DNA of 64,000 bases from an uncultured Pseudomonadales bacterium. GTDB taxonomy: Bacteria > Pseudomonadota > Gammaproteobacteria > Pseudomonadales > Azotimanducaceae. The notes beneath the pieces are model-generated. The model did not search any database, was not told the DNA's origin, and was given only the letters and a program-made list of their open reading frames with translations. The DNA lies in contig CALSMJ010000004.1 in assembly GCA_943787425.1 (NCBI GenBank), positions 248,001 to 312,000 on the forward strand. The letters run 5' to 3'. Made by a program: the position numbers and the translations under genes. This document shows, one piece after another, positions 17,098 to 25,636 of the stretch; positions within the stretch are counted from its first letter, which is position 1; the number at the start of each line of letters is the position of its first letter.

Positions 17098-18372
17098 GTG
17101 AAAATTGCTATTTGTGGTGCAGGCACCGTCGGACGGGGCGTGACTCAGATTCTGCAAGATAATCATGCGCTAATCAGCGCGCGTACGGGCGAGGCAATTG
17201 AGATCTCGGTCGTTGCGTCCCGATCGGTGCCGACAGATGAAGTCTTCAAGGGTCTTGCGTACACCGCTGATATGGGTTCGGTCTGCGCGCGCCAGGATGT
17301 GGATGTGGTGGTTGAGTTAATGGGGGGTACAACCGACGCCAAAGCGCTGATTGAATCAGCGCTAAGTGCGGGTAAATCAGTGGTGACAGCCAATAAAGCA
17401 TTGATTGCGGAACATGGTGATGCGCTTTTTGCGCTCGCGGCCAAGCATGAGGTCACGTTGCTGTACGAGGCAGCGGTTGCAGGCAGCATTCCGATTATTA
17501 AGGTGATTAAAGAAAGTCTTGCGGGTAATCAAGTTGCTTGGCTAGCGGGCATTATTAACGGCACTGCCAATTTCATCCTAACAGAGATGGCGGCATCGGG
17601 GCCCACCCGAACCTTCGATGCGGTGCTACAAGAGGCTCAGACTTTAGGCTATGCCGAAGCCGATCCAACCTTTGATATTGAAGGCATTGATGCCGCCCAT
17701 AAGCTAACGATTCTTTCGGCCCTGGCCTTCGACCAGCCGCTCAGACTGGATCACGTAAAAGTTGAGGGCATCTCATCCCTCGACGCAGTTGATTTCAAAT
17801 TCGCGCGGGAACTCGGCTTTAAAATTAAGCATCTTGGTGTTGCGCGTTGCCAGCAGGGGCAGCTTGAGATGGCTGTGCATCCCAGTTTCGTGCCGACCAA
17901 CGCCATCTTGTCTCAGATCGACGGTGTTCAGAATGCCGTGCTGGTCTGCGGTGATGCAGCCGGTGAGATCCTTTGCGTGGGTGCTGGCGCGGGCGCCGGG
18001 CCCACCGGCAGTGCAGTGGTTTCAGATTTAATCGATTTGATTCAAGGCGCTTCTCCCAGCGGCAGCCTTGGGGGCCGATCATCGGCGCTTAAGCCGTTAC
18101 CGGTCAGGCCAGCAGCAGAGGTTTCATCAGGTTACTATTTACGGATCAGTGTTGAGGATCAACCGGGGGTGATGTCTGCCGTGACCTCAATCTTAGCTCG
18201 GCGGTCGATTTCTTTGGACAAAATTCTACAAGAGGATATCGCGCCGAATCGATCCTTTATTGTTCTGGTGACGGATCCAATCCAGCATGGCGTGATCACA
18301 GATGCCATCAACGAACTTCAAGAGATGACGTCTGTGACGGCACCGGTTCAATCGATCCGAGTGTTTCGGTAA
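17098..18372 (+). CDS. hom: Homoserine dehydrogenase
   Basis: The enzyme reduces aspartate semialdehyde to homoserine for threonine and methionine synthesis. The 424-residue protein has an NAD(P)-binding domain (ICGAGTVGRGV at residues 4-14) and the catalytic domain with VTANKALIAEHG near 100. YEAAVAGSIPIIKV follows near 125, and GIINGTANFIL near 152. A C-terminal ACT domain starts near residue 343 (YLRISVEDQPGVMSAV). It starts at GTG, with AAGGAG upstream. In Pseudomonas, thrC usually follows hom; here recJ follows directly. Confidence 0.95.
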   Translation: MKIAICGAGTVGRGVTQILQDNHALISARTGEAIEISVVASRSVPTDEVFKGLAYTADMGSVCARQDVDVVVELMGGTTDAKALIESALSAGKSVVTANKALIAEHGDALFALAAKHEVTLLYEAAVAGSIPIIKVIKESLAGNQVAWLAGIINGTANFILTEMAASGPTRTFDAVLQEAQTLGYAEADPTFDIEGIDAAHKLTILSALAFDQPLRLDHVKVEGISSLDAVDFKFARELGFKIKHLGVARCQQGQLEMAVHPSFVPTNAILSQIDGVQNAVLVCGDAAGEILCVGAGAGAGPTGSAVVSDLIDLIQGASPSGSLGGRSSALKPLPVRPAAEVSSGYYLRISVEDQPGVMSAVTSILARRSISLDKILQEDIAPNRSFIVLVTDPIQHGVITDAINELQEMTSVTAPVQSIRVFR

Positions 18373-18375
18373 CTT

Positions 18376-20055
18376 GTGACGATCGAACTGATTCGGCGGC
18401 CCGGGCAAACGGCAACGGACGTAGCGAACTTCGAGGCATTACTGTCGGTCCGCGGTGTTGTCGTCAGTTCAGATCCGCTGTACACGCTAGCAGGATTGGT
18501 GCCGCCCGATGGGATGAAAGGGTTAGGGTGTGCTGCCGCGCTGTTAATGGATGCAATCCAGCAGCAATCGAGAATCCTGATCATCGGTGATTATGACGCT
18601 GATGGCGCAACCAGTGTTGCGCTGATGAAAGAAGGTTTGACGGTGCTCGGCGCCCGTCATGTCGAATATTTGGTCCCAAATCGTTTTGAGTATGGTTATG
18701 GATTAAGTCCTGAGTTGGTGGATCTTGCCTTGACCCTGCGCCCGGACCTTATCATTACGGTCGATCAGGGGATCGTCAGTTTTGAAGGGGTTGCCGCGGC
18801 CAAGTCGGCGGGTGTTCGGGTTATTGTGACGGATCATCATTTGCCGGGTGAGGGCTTGCCGGCGGCGGACGCGATTGTGAATCCGAACCAAAATGGTTGT
18901 GAATTTCCCAGTAAGGCTCTGGCTGGGGTGGGCGTGGCGTTCTATCTGTTGATCAAGACGCGCGCACTGTTAGTCGCTGCCCGGCCCCAGAGCAAACAAC
19001 GACTCAATTTGGCGCAACTCTTGGATTTAGTGGCGCTGGGCACAGTTGCTGATCTCGTTCCGCTCGATGCGAACAACCGTCGCTTGGTTCAGTCCGGGAT
19101 CAATCGTATCCGCGCGGGTCAGGCACGGCCTGGGATTCAAGCGCTCATTGAAATATCAGGTTTAGATCACCGTGTTTTGACCACAACCCAATTGGCCTTT
19201 AACGTCGCGCCAAGGTTGAATGCAGCGGGTCGGCTCGAGGATATGTCGCTCGGTGTGGCCTGTTTGCTCTCGCCATCCGAGGCGTCTCAAGCTGCGGCTG
19301 CTCGTTTGGATGCGCTCAATCGAGCGCGTCGGGAAATTGAGCAGTCTATGCAGGATCAGGCTGCTGAATTGCTGTCGGATATGGGCAAGGTTCAGGATGC
19401 AGCGCACTTTGGGATCAGTCTTTTTGATTCGAGATGGCATGAGGGCGTTGTGGGGATTTTGGCGTCGCGGGTGCGGGCCCAATGCGGCAGGCCCGTGTTC
19501 GCTTTTGCGAAGGCTTCAAACGGATTGCTAAAAGGATCCGGCAGGTCCATTGAGGGATTGCAACTGCGTGACCTATTGGCAGAAATTGATGCGTCTCGGC
19601 AGGGCTTGCTCCATAAATTTGGGGGTCATGCGATGGCCGCTGGCGTCACCATCCGCCAAGAAGATTTTTCAGAGTTTGCTAGGCAATTCGACCAGCAGGC
19701 TAAAAAACATTTGTTGGGCCGAGACCTCAACGAGCAGATTTTATCAGAGGGTTTGGTGCCCAGCTTCGATCTTGAAAGGGTCGCGAGCCTGGTTCGAGAT
19801 CACCCATGGGGGCAAGGGTTTCCGGAGCCGGTTTTTGACGAGCAGTTCGAAATCGTAGAACAGAAAGTCTTAAAAGGAGGGCACCTCAAACTCAAACTCC
19901 TCAGTGTTCGGTTTCCAACGCTTTTAGAAGGCATTTTTTTCAACCAAGACCGTGTGATTGAGCGTCGAAATGTTCGGTTCGCATTCAAATTGGATGTGAA
20001 TCGATATCGAGGGGTGGATCGAGTGCAATTATTGTTGGTCCATTGTTGGTCATAA
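18376..20055 (+). CDS. recJ: Single-stranded-DNA-specific exonuclease RecJ
   Basis: RecJ is a 5'-3' single-strand exonuclease in recombination and repair. The 559-residue product has the DHH phosphoesterase motifs IIGDYDADGATS near residue 71, VTVDQGI near 131 and VTDHHLPGEG near 153. The DHHA1 part includes FGGHAMAAGVTI near 415. An OB-like C-terminal region follows. The start is GTG, three bases after the hom stop codon, without a strong ribosome-binding site, so translation is probably coupled to hom. Confidence 0.95.
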   Translation: MTIELIRRPGQTATDVANFEALLSVRGVVVSSDPLYTLAGLVPPDGMKGLGCAAALLMDAIQQQSRILIIGDYDADGATSVALMKEGLTVLGARHVEYLVPNRFEYGYGLSPELVDLALTLRPDLIITVDQGIVSFEGVAAAKSAGVRVIVTDHHLPGEGLPAADAIVNPNQNGCEFPSKALAGVGVAFYLLIKTRALLVAARPQSKQRLNLAQLLDLVALGTVADLVPLDANNRRLVQSGINRIRAGQARPGIQALIEISGLDHRVLTTTQLAFNVAPRLNAAGRLEDMSLGVACLLSPSEASQAAAARLDALNRARREIEQSMQDQAAELLSDMGKVQDAAHFGISLFDSRWHEGVVGILASRVRAQCGRPVFAFAKASNGLLKGSGRSIEGLQLRDLLAEIDASRQGLLHKFGGHAMAAGVTIRQEDFSEFARQFDQQAKKHLLGRDLNEQILSEGLVPSFDLERVASLVRDHPWGQGFPEPVFDEQFEIVEQKVLKGGHLKLKLLSVRFPTLLEGIFFNQDRVIERRNVRFAFKLDVNRYRGVDRVQLLLVHCWS

Positions 20056-20197
20056 CCCGGTTGAACAATGGCTGGGCCGCAAACGATGGTTTACAATAGC
20101 GAGCGCGGCGTGGGATGCTGGTTTAAAGCCTGCAAGCAGGCGAGTCGCTAGCGCAAACCGCCTGATATCTTTTTAGCACCTCATTAGAAGCATCATC

Positions 20198-21296
20198 ATG
20201 ATTGAAAGTAACGCGCTCTTCGCGAAAGTAAAGGATTGCCAGAATCGAACGCAGGTTCTTCGGGGGTATCTTTGACTATGACGACAAGAAAGAGCGCTTG
20301 GCTGAAGTTTCGTTAGAACTCGCCGATTCTAAGATCTGGGATCAACCCGAGCTGGCGCAAAAGCTGGGACAAGAACGCGCGGCGCTTGAGACGGTGGTGC
20401 TCACCATTGAACGGTTGGCGCAAGGCCTAGACGACTTGACCGAAATCCTCACCCTTGCGGTGGAGGAGCAAGATCAAGATTTGTTCGCTGAGGCGGCATC
20501 GGATCTTGATGTGTACCTTGAGGATCTCGCTAAACTTGAGTTCCAACGCATGTTCTCCGGATTGATGGATTCCAATAGTGCCTACCTTGAGATCCAATCC
20601 GGGTCTGGCGGCACCGAGGCTCAGGACTGGGCTGATATGCTGCTTCGGATGTATCTTCGATGGAGTGAAAGTAAAGGTTTTAAAGCAGAAATTATCGAAC
20701 TGTCTGATGGCGATGTGGCAGGCATTAAATCAGCGACGGTTCGGATCGTGGGCGCTTACGCCTATGGTTGGTTGCGTACGGAGACGGGCGTGCATCGGCT
20801 GGTTCGAAAGTCTCCGTTTGATTCAGGCAGTCGTCGTCATACCTCATTCGCCTCGATTTTTATTTCGCCAGAGCTTGACGATGACATTGATATCGCACTG
20901 GATATGTCCGATGTTCGCGTCGATACCTATCGGGCAAGTGGCGCCGGCGGCCAGCATGTTAATAAAACCGATTCCGCGATTCGGTTGACCCATCAGCCGA
21001 GTGGGATTGTTGTGCAATGTCAAAATCAACGCAGTCAGCACAAAAACAGGGATCAGGCGATCAAACAGTTGAAAGCGAAGCTCTACGAGTTAGAAGAGCA
21101 GCGTCGTAAATCGGAACTCCAGGAAATCGAAGACAACAAATCCGACATCAGCTGGGGTAGTCAGATCCGGTCCTATGTTTTAGATTCAGCGAGGATAAAA
21201 GACCTCAGAACGAATATTGAGACCTCCAACACCCAAGCGGTGCTAAATGGCGATCTCGACTTTTTTATTGAGGCCAGCTTAAAGCAAGGGCTTTAA
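20198..21296 (+). CDS. prfB: Peptide chain release factor 2 (programmed +1 frameshift)
   Basis: RF2 reads UAA and UGA. The gene has two frames. The first 25 codons from ATG 20198 end in an in-frame TGA at 20273-20275, and the rest is read after a +1 shift at CTT-TGA-C. The joined product is about 365 residues, the usual RF2 length. After the shift the sequence [12 protein letters not shown] matches the conserved RF2 region. The anticodon-like SPF tripeptide (VRKSPFDSG) and the catalytic GGQ (GAGGQHVNK) are present. The TGA lets RF2 levels control their own synthesis. lysS follows as in E. coli. Confidence 0.96.
20261..20276 (+). promoter_or_regulatory. prfB: prfB programmed +1 frameshift site
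   Basis: The site reads CGGGGGTATCTTTGAC. It has a Shine-Dalgarno-like GGGGG three bases ahead of the slippery CTT codon, then the TGA stop and a following C that weakens termination. Except for the first base it is the same as the E. coli site. Confidence 0.95.
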
Positions 21297-21340
21297 GCGC
21301 TCGCCGACGTTAAATTAGGAACCCGTGTTCAGGAACCGCT

Positions 21341-22840
21341 ATGGAATCAACCGAACAAAGCTTAGATGAAAACGAACTGCTTGCATTACGCAAGGCCAAG
21401 CTAGATGCCTTGCGCGAGGCGGGGCAGGCGTTCCCGAATGATTTTCGTCGAACCCATCTGGCTGAGGCGTTACAAGTCGAATTTGAGAGTGCGACCAAGG
21501 AAGGTTTGGCTGAAACGAAGACGCAAGCCAAGATTGCCGGTCGCATTATCTTGAAGCGGTTAATGGGGAAAGCCAGTTTTTTAACGGTGCAAGATGGATC
21601 GGGACGGATTCAATTGTATGTCACACGGCAAGGCCTAGGCGAGGCGGCCTACGAGGATTTTAAAAGCTTCGACATCGGAGATATCGTTGGCGCCGAGGGC
21701 ACCTTGATGAAAACCATGAAGGGGGAACTTTCCCTTGAGGTCAGCCAGATTAGGATGCTGACCAAGAGTTTGCGGCCCTTACCTGAAAAACATAAAGGGT
21801 TGACTGACACTGAAACCCGATACCGTCAGCGCTACTTGGATTTGATGGTGAATGAGGATAGTCGCTTGGTCTTTGTTCGACGGGCAAAAATAGTGGATCA
21901 AATTCGCCGTTTTTTTGTTGACCGGGATTTTATGGAAGTCGAAACCCCGATGATGCAAACAACACCTGGCGGCGCGACGGCTGCGCCGTTTGTAACGCAT
22001 TACAATGCGCTGAATACCCAGATGTACCTGCGTGTGGCCCCCGAGCTAAACCTGAAACGCTTAGTCGTAGGTGGGTTTGAGCGCGTGTTTGAGATCAATC
22101 GAAATTTCCGCAATGAAGGCGTCTCAAACAAGCACAGTCCTGAATTCACCATGCTTGAATTTTATTGGGCTTATGCTGATTACGAGGACATCATGAACCT
22201 CACCGAAAGCTTATTTCGAACTGTTGCCGAGCGGGTGCTTGGACAATTAACGTTTAGCTATCAGGGTCGTGAGGTTGATTTTGGAAAGCCGTTTGCTCGG
22301 CTGACGATGGCGGACGCAATCGCGACCTATGTCGCGGATATCTCGAAAGAAGCCATTGCGACGCGGGAATCGGCGGAAGCGGTCGCAAGCCTGCATGGGA
22401 TCACCGTTCCCGCGGATTGGGGGTTGGGAAAGATTCACTTGGCGTTATTTGAAGCCTTGGTTGAGGATCAAATTGAGCAACCCGTATTCATCACCCAGCA
22501 CCCGATCGAGGTGTCTCCCTTGGCGCGCCGGAGCGATACCAATCCGGAATTAACCGATCGATTTGAGTTGTTCATTATGGGTAAAGAAATTGCCAACGGG
22601 TTCTCGGAGTTGAATGACGCCGAAGATCAGGCGGGTCGATTTAGAGCGCAAGTTGCAGCCAGGACGGCGGGCGATGAAGAGGCCATGCATTACGACGAAG
22701 ATTATGTCACAGCGCTCGAGTACGGCCTGCCCCCAACCGCAGGCGAAGGTATTGGCATTGATCGTTTGGTGATGCTGTTAACCGATTCAGCGACGATTCG
22801 AGATGTGATTCTCTTTCCGCACATGCGCCCCAAAACCTAA
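21341..22840 (+). CDS. lysS: Lysyl-tRNA synthetase, class II
   Basis: The 499-residue class II enzyme charges tRNA-Lys. It has an N-terminal OB anticodon-binding domain (about 60-145; [16 protein letters not shown]) and motif 1 around residue 190. Motif 2 ([23 protein letters not shown]) lies near 258-280, and motif 3 ([14 protein letters not shown]) near 470-483. It follows prfB with a 44-base gap, as in many gammaproteobacteria. AGGAACC lies upstream of the ATG. Confidence 0.97.
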   Translation: MESTEQSLDENELLALRKAKLDALREAGQAFPNDFRRTHLAEALQVEFESATKEGLAETKTQAKIAGRIILKRLMGKASFLTVQDGSGRIQLYVTRQGLGEAAYEDFKSFDIGDIVGAEGTLMKTMKGELSLEVSQIRMLTKSLRPLPEKHKGLTDTETRYRQRYLDLMVNEDSRLVFVRRAKIVDQIRRFFVDRDFMEVETPMMQTTPGGATAAPFVTHYNALNTQMYLRVAPELNLKRLVVGGFERVFEINRNFRNEGVSNKHSPEFTMLEFYWAYADYEDIMNLTESLFRTVAERVLGQLTFSYQGREVDFGKPFARLTMADAIATYVADISKEAIATRESAEAVASLHGITVPADWGLGKIHLALFEALVEDQIEQPVFITQHPIEVSPLARRSDTNPELTDRFELFIMGKEIANGFSELNDAEDQAGRFRAQVAARTAGDEEAMHYDEDYVTALEYGLPPTAGEGIGIDRLVMLLTDSATIRDVILFPHMRPKT

Positions 22841-22843
22841 ACG

Positions 22844-23521
22844 GTGATTCAAGCACAACTGCTTGAGCCCGCTTGGCGCTCGATTCTGCTGACTGAGACG
22901 ATGCTGAACCATCTTGCCGAGCTCGACGAATTTTTGGCTGCAACCCGGGCAACTGGTACCACGGTGTATCCGGAGTCGGAAAACTTTTTCAATGCGTTAA
23001 ATGCCGTACCACCTTCACAGGTTAAAGTCGTAATCCTCGGACAAGACCCGTATCACAGTGAGGGCCTTGCCAATGGCTTCGCGTTTGCGGTGCCGCAATC
23101 GGCCAAGCCGCCCCCCTCTTTGCGTAATATAATCAGTGAGGTGCAGCGTGATCTTGGGCGCGGCAAGGCCCCGTTTCCCAAGCACGATTTGATGCCTTGG
23201 GTTGAGCAAGGGGTGTTGTTGCTCAATACCGTGTTGAGTGTCGCAAAAGGTCTTGCGGGCTCCCATCACGATCGAGGTTGGGCGTTTTTTACCGACGCTG
23301 TGATCGCGCACTTAGGGGCAAGGGCTGCGCCGACTGTTTTCATGCTTTGGGGAAAGGCGGCGCAACAAAAGGCGCGCCTCATCCAAAGGGACCAGCATTT
23401 GGTTTTAACGGCGCCACACCCTTCACCGCTGTCCGTTTATCGCGGCTTTTCAGGTTGCGGTCATTTTTCACAATGCAATCGGTTCTTAATCGATCAGGGG
23501 CAAGCGCCCATCGATTGGTGA
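22844..23521 (+). CDS. ung: Uracil-DNA glycosylase
   Basis: UNG removes uracil from DNA. The 225-residue family 1 enzyme shows the water-activating loop VVILGQDPYHSEGLANGFAF near residues 65-84, the KPPPSLRNI segment near 90, LLLNTVLSV near 126, and the HPSPLSVYRGF motif near 190. The GTG at 22844 follows the lysS stop by three bases and gives an N-terminus of normal length; an ATG at 22901 is an alternative. Location after lysS suggests co-transcription. Confidence 0.95.
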   Translation: MIQAQLLEPAWRSILLTETMLNHLAELDEFLAATRATGTTVYPESENFFNALNAVPPSQVKVVILGQDPYHSEGLANGFAFAVPQSAKPPPSLRNIISEVQRDLGRGKAPFPKHDLMPWVEQGVLLLNTVLSVAKGLAGSHHDRGWAFFTDAVIAHLGARAAPTVFMLWGKAAQQKARLIQRDQHLVLTAPHPSPLSVYRGFSGCGHFSQCNRFLIDQGQAPIDW

Positions 23522-23788
23522 TGATGATCGCGTTCGAGTCTGGCGGCGCATTGCGCGGCGCCCCGTGGTTTCTGATGGGCCTGTCGAGCGGACTCAAACA
23601 ACGCCATTGTCGCGAGTTGGGCTACCGCTGATTCAGTGCGAGATGCGCAACAAGGGCTTGTGGGCGCGCCACGACCGGCTAACGGCCTCTGGGCGCGATC
23701 GCAGATCTTTGGTTTGTCCGACAGCCTGCAGGCAAGAAAGGATTCGAACGCGGCCGGGCTTGTTGCCGCACTGGCAGGCACTAGGCTT

Positions 23789-24628
23789 TTAAGATTGTAA
23801 AACGAACGGTTTTGAGTGAAGGGTCAAGGGCTGGGTCAGAACATCGGTTTGAATTATCACGCTACATACGGTGGTAGCGCCCTCGGCGGCGCTGTTGATG
23901 ACCTCACCGCAGGGTTTGGATCCTGCGTAGATCGGGTCGCCGGGTCGGCAGGCGCCCTCGAGCGACCCGACTCGAAAAACAGTTTTCGTTTTACCGCGAT
24001 AGTGAACGCGCGCAATGATTTCTTGGCCAAGGTAACACCCCTTCTGAAAATCGATGCTAGCGTTATCCCCCATACCCAGCTCGAAGGGTTGATATTTTCC
24101 GGACTGTAGTCGATCTAGCCAAGTTAGGCCGGCGCGGATCTCTTGGCGCTTCCAGAGGTCAAGGTCAGCGCTGGCTGGGAGGGGTGCGCGTGACCAGAAT
24201 TCATAGGCCGTGGGTCTCTGCGCAATACTAACAACCAGACCCGAGGGTGTGGTCACGGTCTCATCGCAGCCAAAGCAGTCAATGTCTTGAGAGCGATCGA
24301 TCAAAGTTACTTTCGAAAATACGGCATATTTGGCAAGGAATTCTTGAATATAGGGCACGCAAGTCCGTGACATGCGTAGCAAGATGCTGGGCTCGTCCAA
24401 CGGCGTGAGCACATGGGCGGTGTCAAGGATTGCAACGAAGGTGGTTTCAACGCGCCCTTGGATGTTGGTGATGGCGCCGTAGAGGGCCTGATTTTCGGTT
24501 AACTTCAGTGAATCGCAGGTACAATACCCTTGTAAAAATTTGACGGCGTCACGGCCTCTGATTTCAAGAATACCTTGGTCTGTGAGGGCGGTTACAGTCA
24601 TAAAATGGTCATCAAATTTAGGCATCAA
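23789..24628 (-). CDS. ygfZ: tRNA-modifying / Fe-S cluster protein YgfZ
   Basis: YgfZ is a folate-binding protein related to GcvT that supports assembly or repair of some iron-sulfur enzymes such as MiaB. The 279-residue product has the diagnostic motif KGCYLGQEIIARVHYRGK near residues 196-213, where the cysteine is essential in homologues, and the RGRDAVKFLQGYCTCD segment near 24-39. It is divergent from sdhE-ygfX, the same arrangement as in E. coli and Pseudomonas. Confidence 0.92.
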   Translation of the reverse strand: MMPKFDDHFMTVTALTDQGILEIRGRDAVKFLQGYCTCDSLKLTENQALYGAITNIQGRVETTFVAILDTAHVLTPLDEPSILLRMSRTCVPYIQEFLAKYAVFSKVTLIDRSQDIDCFGCDETVTTPSGLVVSIAQRPTAYEFWSRAPLPASADLDLWKRQEIRAGLTWLDRLQSGKYQPFELGMGDNASIDFQKGCYLGQEIIARVHYRGKTKTVFRVGSLEGACRPGDPIYAGSKPCGEVINSAAEGATTVCSVIIQTDVLTQPLTLHSKPFVLQS

Positions 24629-24696
24629 GATCGGCGAGTGCGTCTATCCTGGTCGCAATGTCAACTCGGGTATGAACTGGGCCAGCAAAAGATCGT

Positions 24697-24724
24697 AGAT
24701 TAGAGTAATCCGAAGGTTTGTCAA
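24697..24724 (-). promoter_or_regulatory. ygfZ: Predicted sigma-70 promoter for ygfZ
   Basis: On the minus strand a perfect TTGACA (24724-24719) is followed after 16 bases by TAATCT (24702-24697), about 70 bases upstream of the ygfZ start. The -35 is excellent and the -10 is moderate. Confidence 0.5.
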
Positions 24725-24920
24725 AACTTTTGGTGTGTGGGGGCGCAAAGCATGGCCTTCAAAAGGGGCCTTATCGCGGGATTGAGAGCGCCAGCTGAAA
24801 GCGCATGCGATCGAAAAGCGGGTAGCGCGTCACTGTGCTGCCGAGCGCCCTGTGATGACACCAGCATGGCTTTTAGGTTTTAAAGCGAGTCCGGCACGGG
24901 ATTGAACAAGGAGTGGATAA

Positions 24921-25175
24921 ATGCCGCGTACACCAGCAGAACTGAACAGAATCCGGTGGCGGTCCAGGCGGGGCATGGCGGAACTCGATATCCTATTCAT
25001 GCCATTTTTCGAGGAAGTATTTCCTTTCTTGTCGGAAACCAGGCAAAACACCTTTGTTCGCTTATTGACAGAAGAAGACCCTGAGCTTTGGGAATGGTTC
25101 AGCGAGCGTGCGACGCCCCAAGATCCGGAGTATCTTGATCTGGTCACGGTGATGTTAGGGCGCCTGCAGCCCTGA
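24921..25175 (+). CDS. sdhE: FAD assembly factor SdhE
   Basis: SdhE promotes covalent flavinylation of the succinate dehydrogenase flavoprotein SdhA. The 84-residue protein has the invariant RGM motif (RRGMAELD, residues 16-23) and the following acidic helix bundle with TEEDPELWEWFSER near residues 50-63. A clear ribosome-binding site (AAGGAGTGG) precedes the ATG. ygfX follows on the same strand, as expected for this pair. Confidence 0.93.
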   Translation: MPRTPAELNRIRWRSRRGMAELDILFMPFFEEVFPFLSETRQNTFVRLLTEEDPELWEWFSERATPQDPEYLDLVTVMLGRLQP

Positions 25176-25231
25176 AAAGTCCTGATGATGAATCGGCACT
25201 AGCGCGTCACTCGACAGCGGGCCACGCCTTT

Positions 25232-25636
25232 GTGTTTGATCTGCAAATTAATAATGACCGATGGCAATTCTGGGCGGGTGTGGGCGGCTTGTTTGTAACG
25301 GTTCTGGTCTTGCCGATGATTGATTTGTCAGCGTCTTGGGTGGTGGGCGTCTGGCTGACGCTCTTTTTTGTGCAGGCGGGTCAAATGGCCGCTGTAAGGT
25401 TGCGTGGGCCTTCGGTGGTCGGCGTCTACTTTGGGCAGCACGGTTATTGTGTCCGGTTCAAAGATGGTTCCGTGCAAGCCTGTTCCCTTGCGTGTCCGGT
25501 CATGCTGCCTATTGGGTTTGTGTTGCAGCTAAAAACGGTTTCGGCCAAGCATTATGCGGTGCCTGTTTTGAAAGCAGTCACCGAGCCGTGCGCGTATCGT
25601 CGCGCCAGCGTTTGGTTGCGGTTTTATCCGGAGTAA
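25232..25636 (+). CDS. ygfX: YgfX/CptA family membrane protein
   Basis: The 134-residue protein has two adjacent hydrophobic segments (about residues 13-30 and 34-52) followed by a soluble beta-rich part, the pattern of YgfX. In E. coli this protein has been described as the toxin partner (CptA) of SdhE/CptB, although its physiological role remains debated. The family call rests on architecture and position after sdhE because sequence is poorly conserved. GTG 25232 fits family N-termini (FDLQINNDRWQFW). Its last 13 bases overlap the 3' end of nadB on the other strand. Confidence 0.75.
   Translation: MFDLQINNDRWQFWAGVGGLFVTVLVLPMIDLSASWVVGVWLTLFFVQAGQMAAVRLRGPSVVGVYFGQHGYCVRFKDGSVQACSLACPVMLPIGFVLQLKTVSAKHYAVPVLKAVTEPCAYRRASVWLRFYPE

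Noticed and set aside
23730-23788. GGATTCGAAC, resembling the T-arm of a minus-strand tRNA
   Set aside because: The flanking sequence does not form a cloverleaf: no acceptor or anticodon stem pairs at the required distances.
24921-25636. Mobile toxin-antitoxin module from sdhE-ygfX
   Set aside because: This is the chromosomal pair conserved beside ygfZ and nadB; SdhE is primarily a flavinylation factor, so it is not treated as a transferred module.
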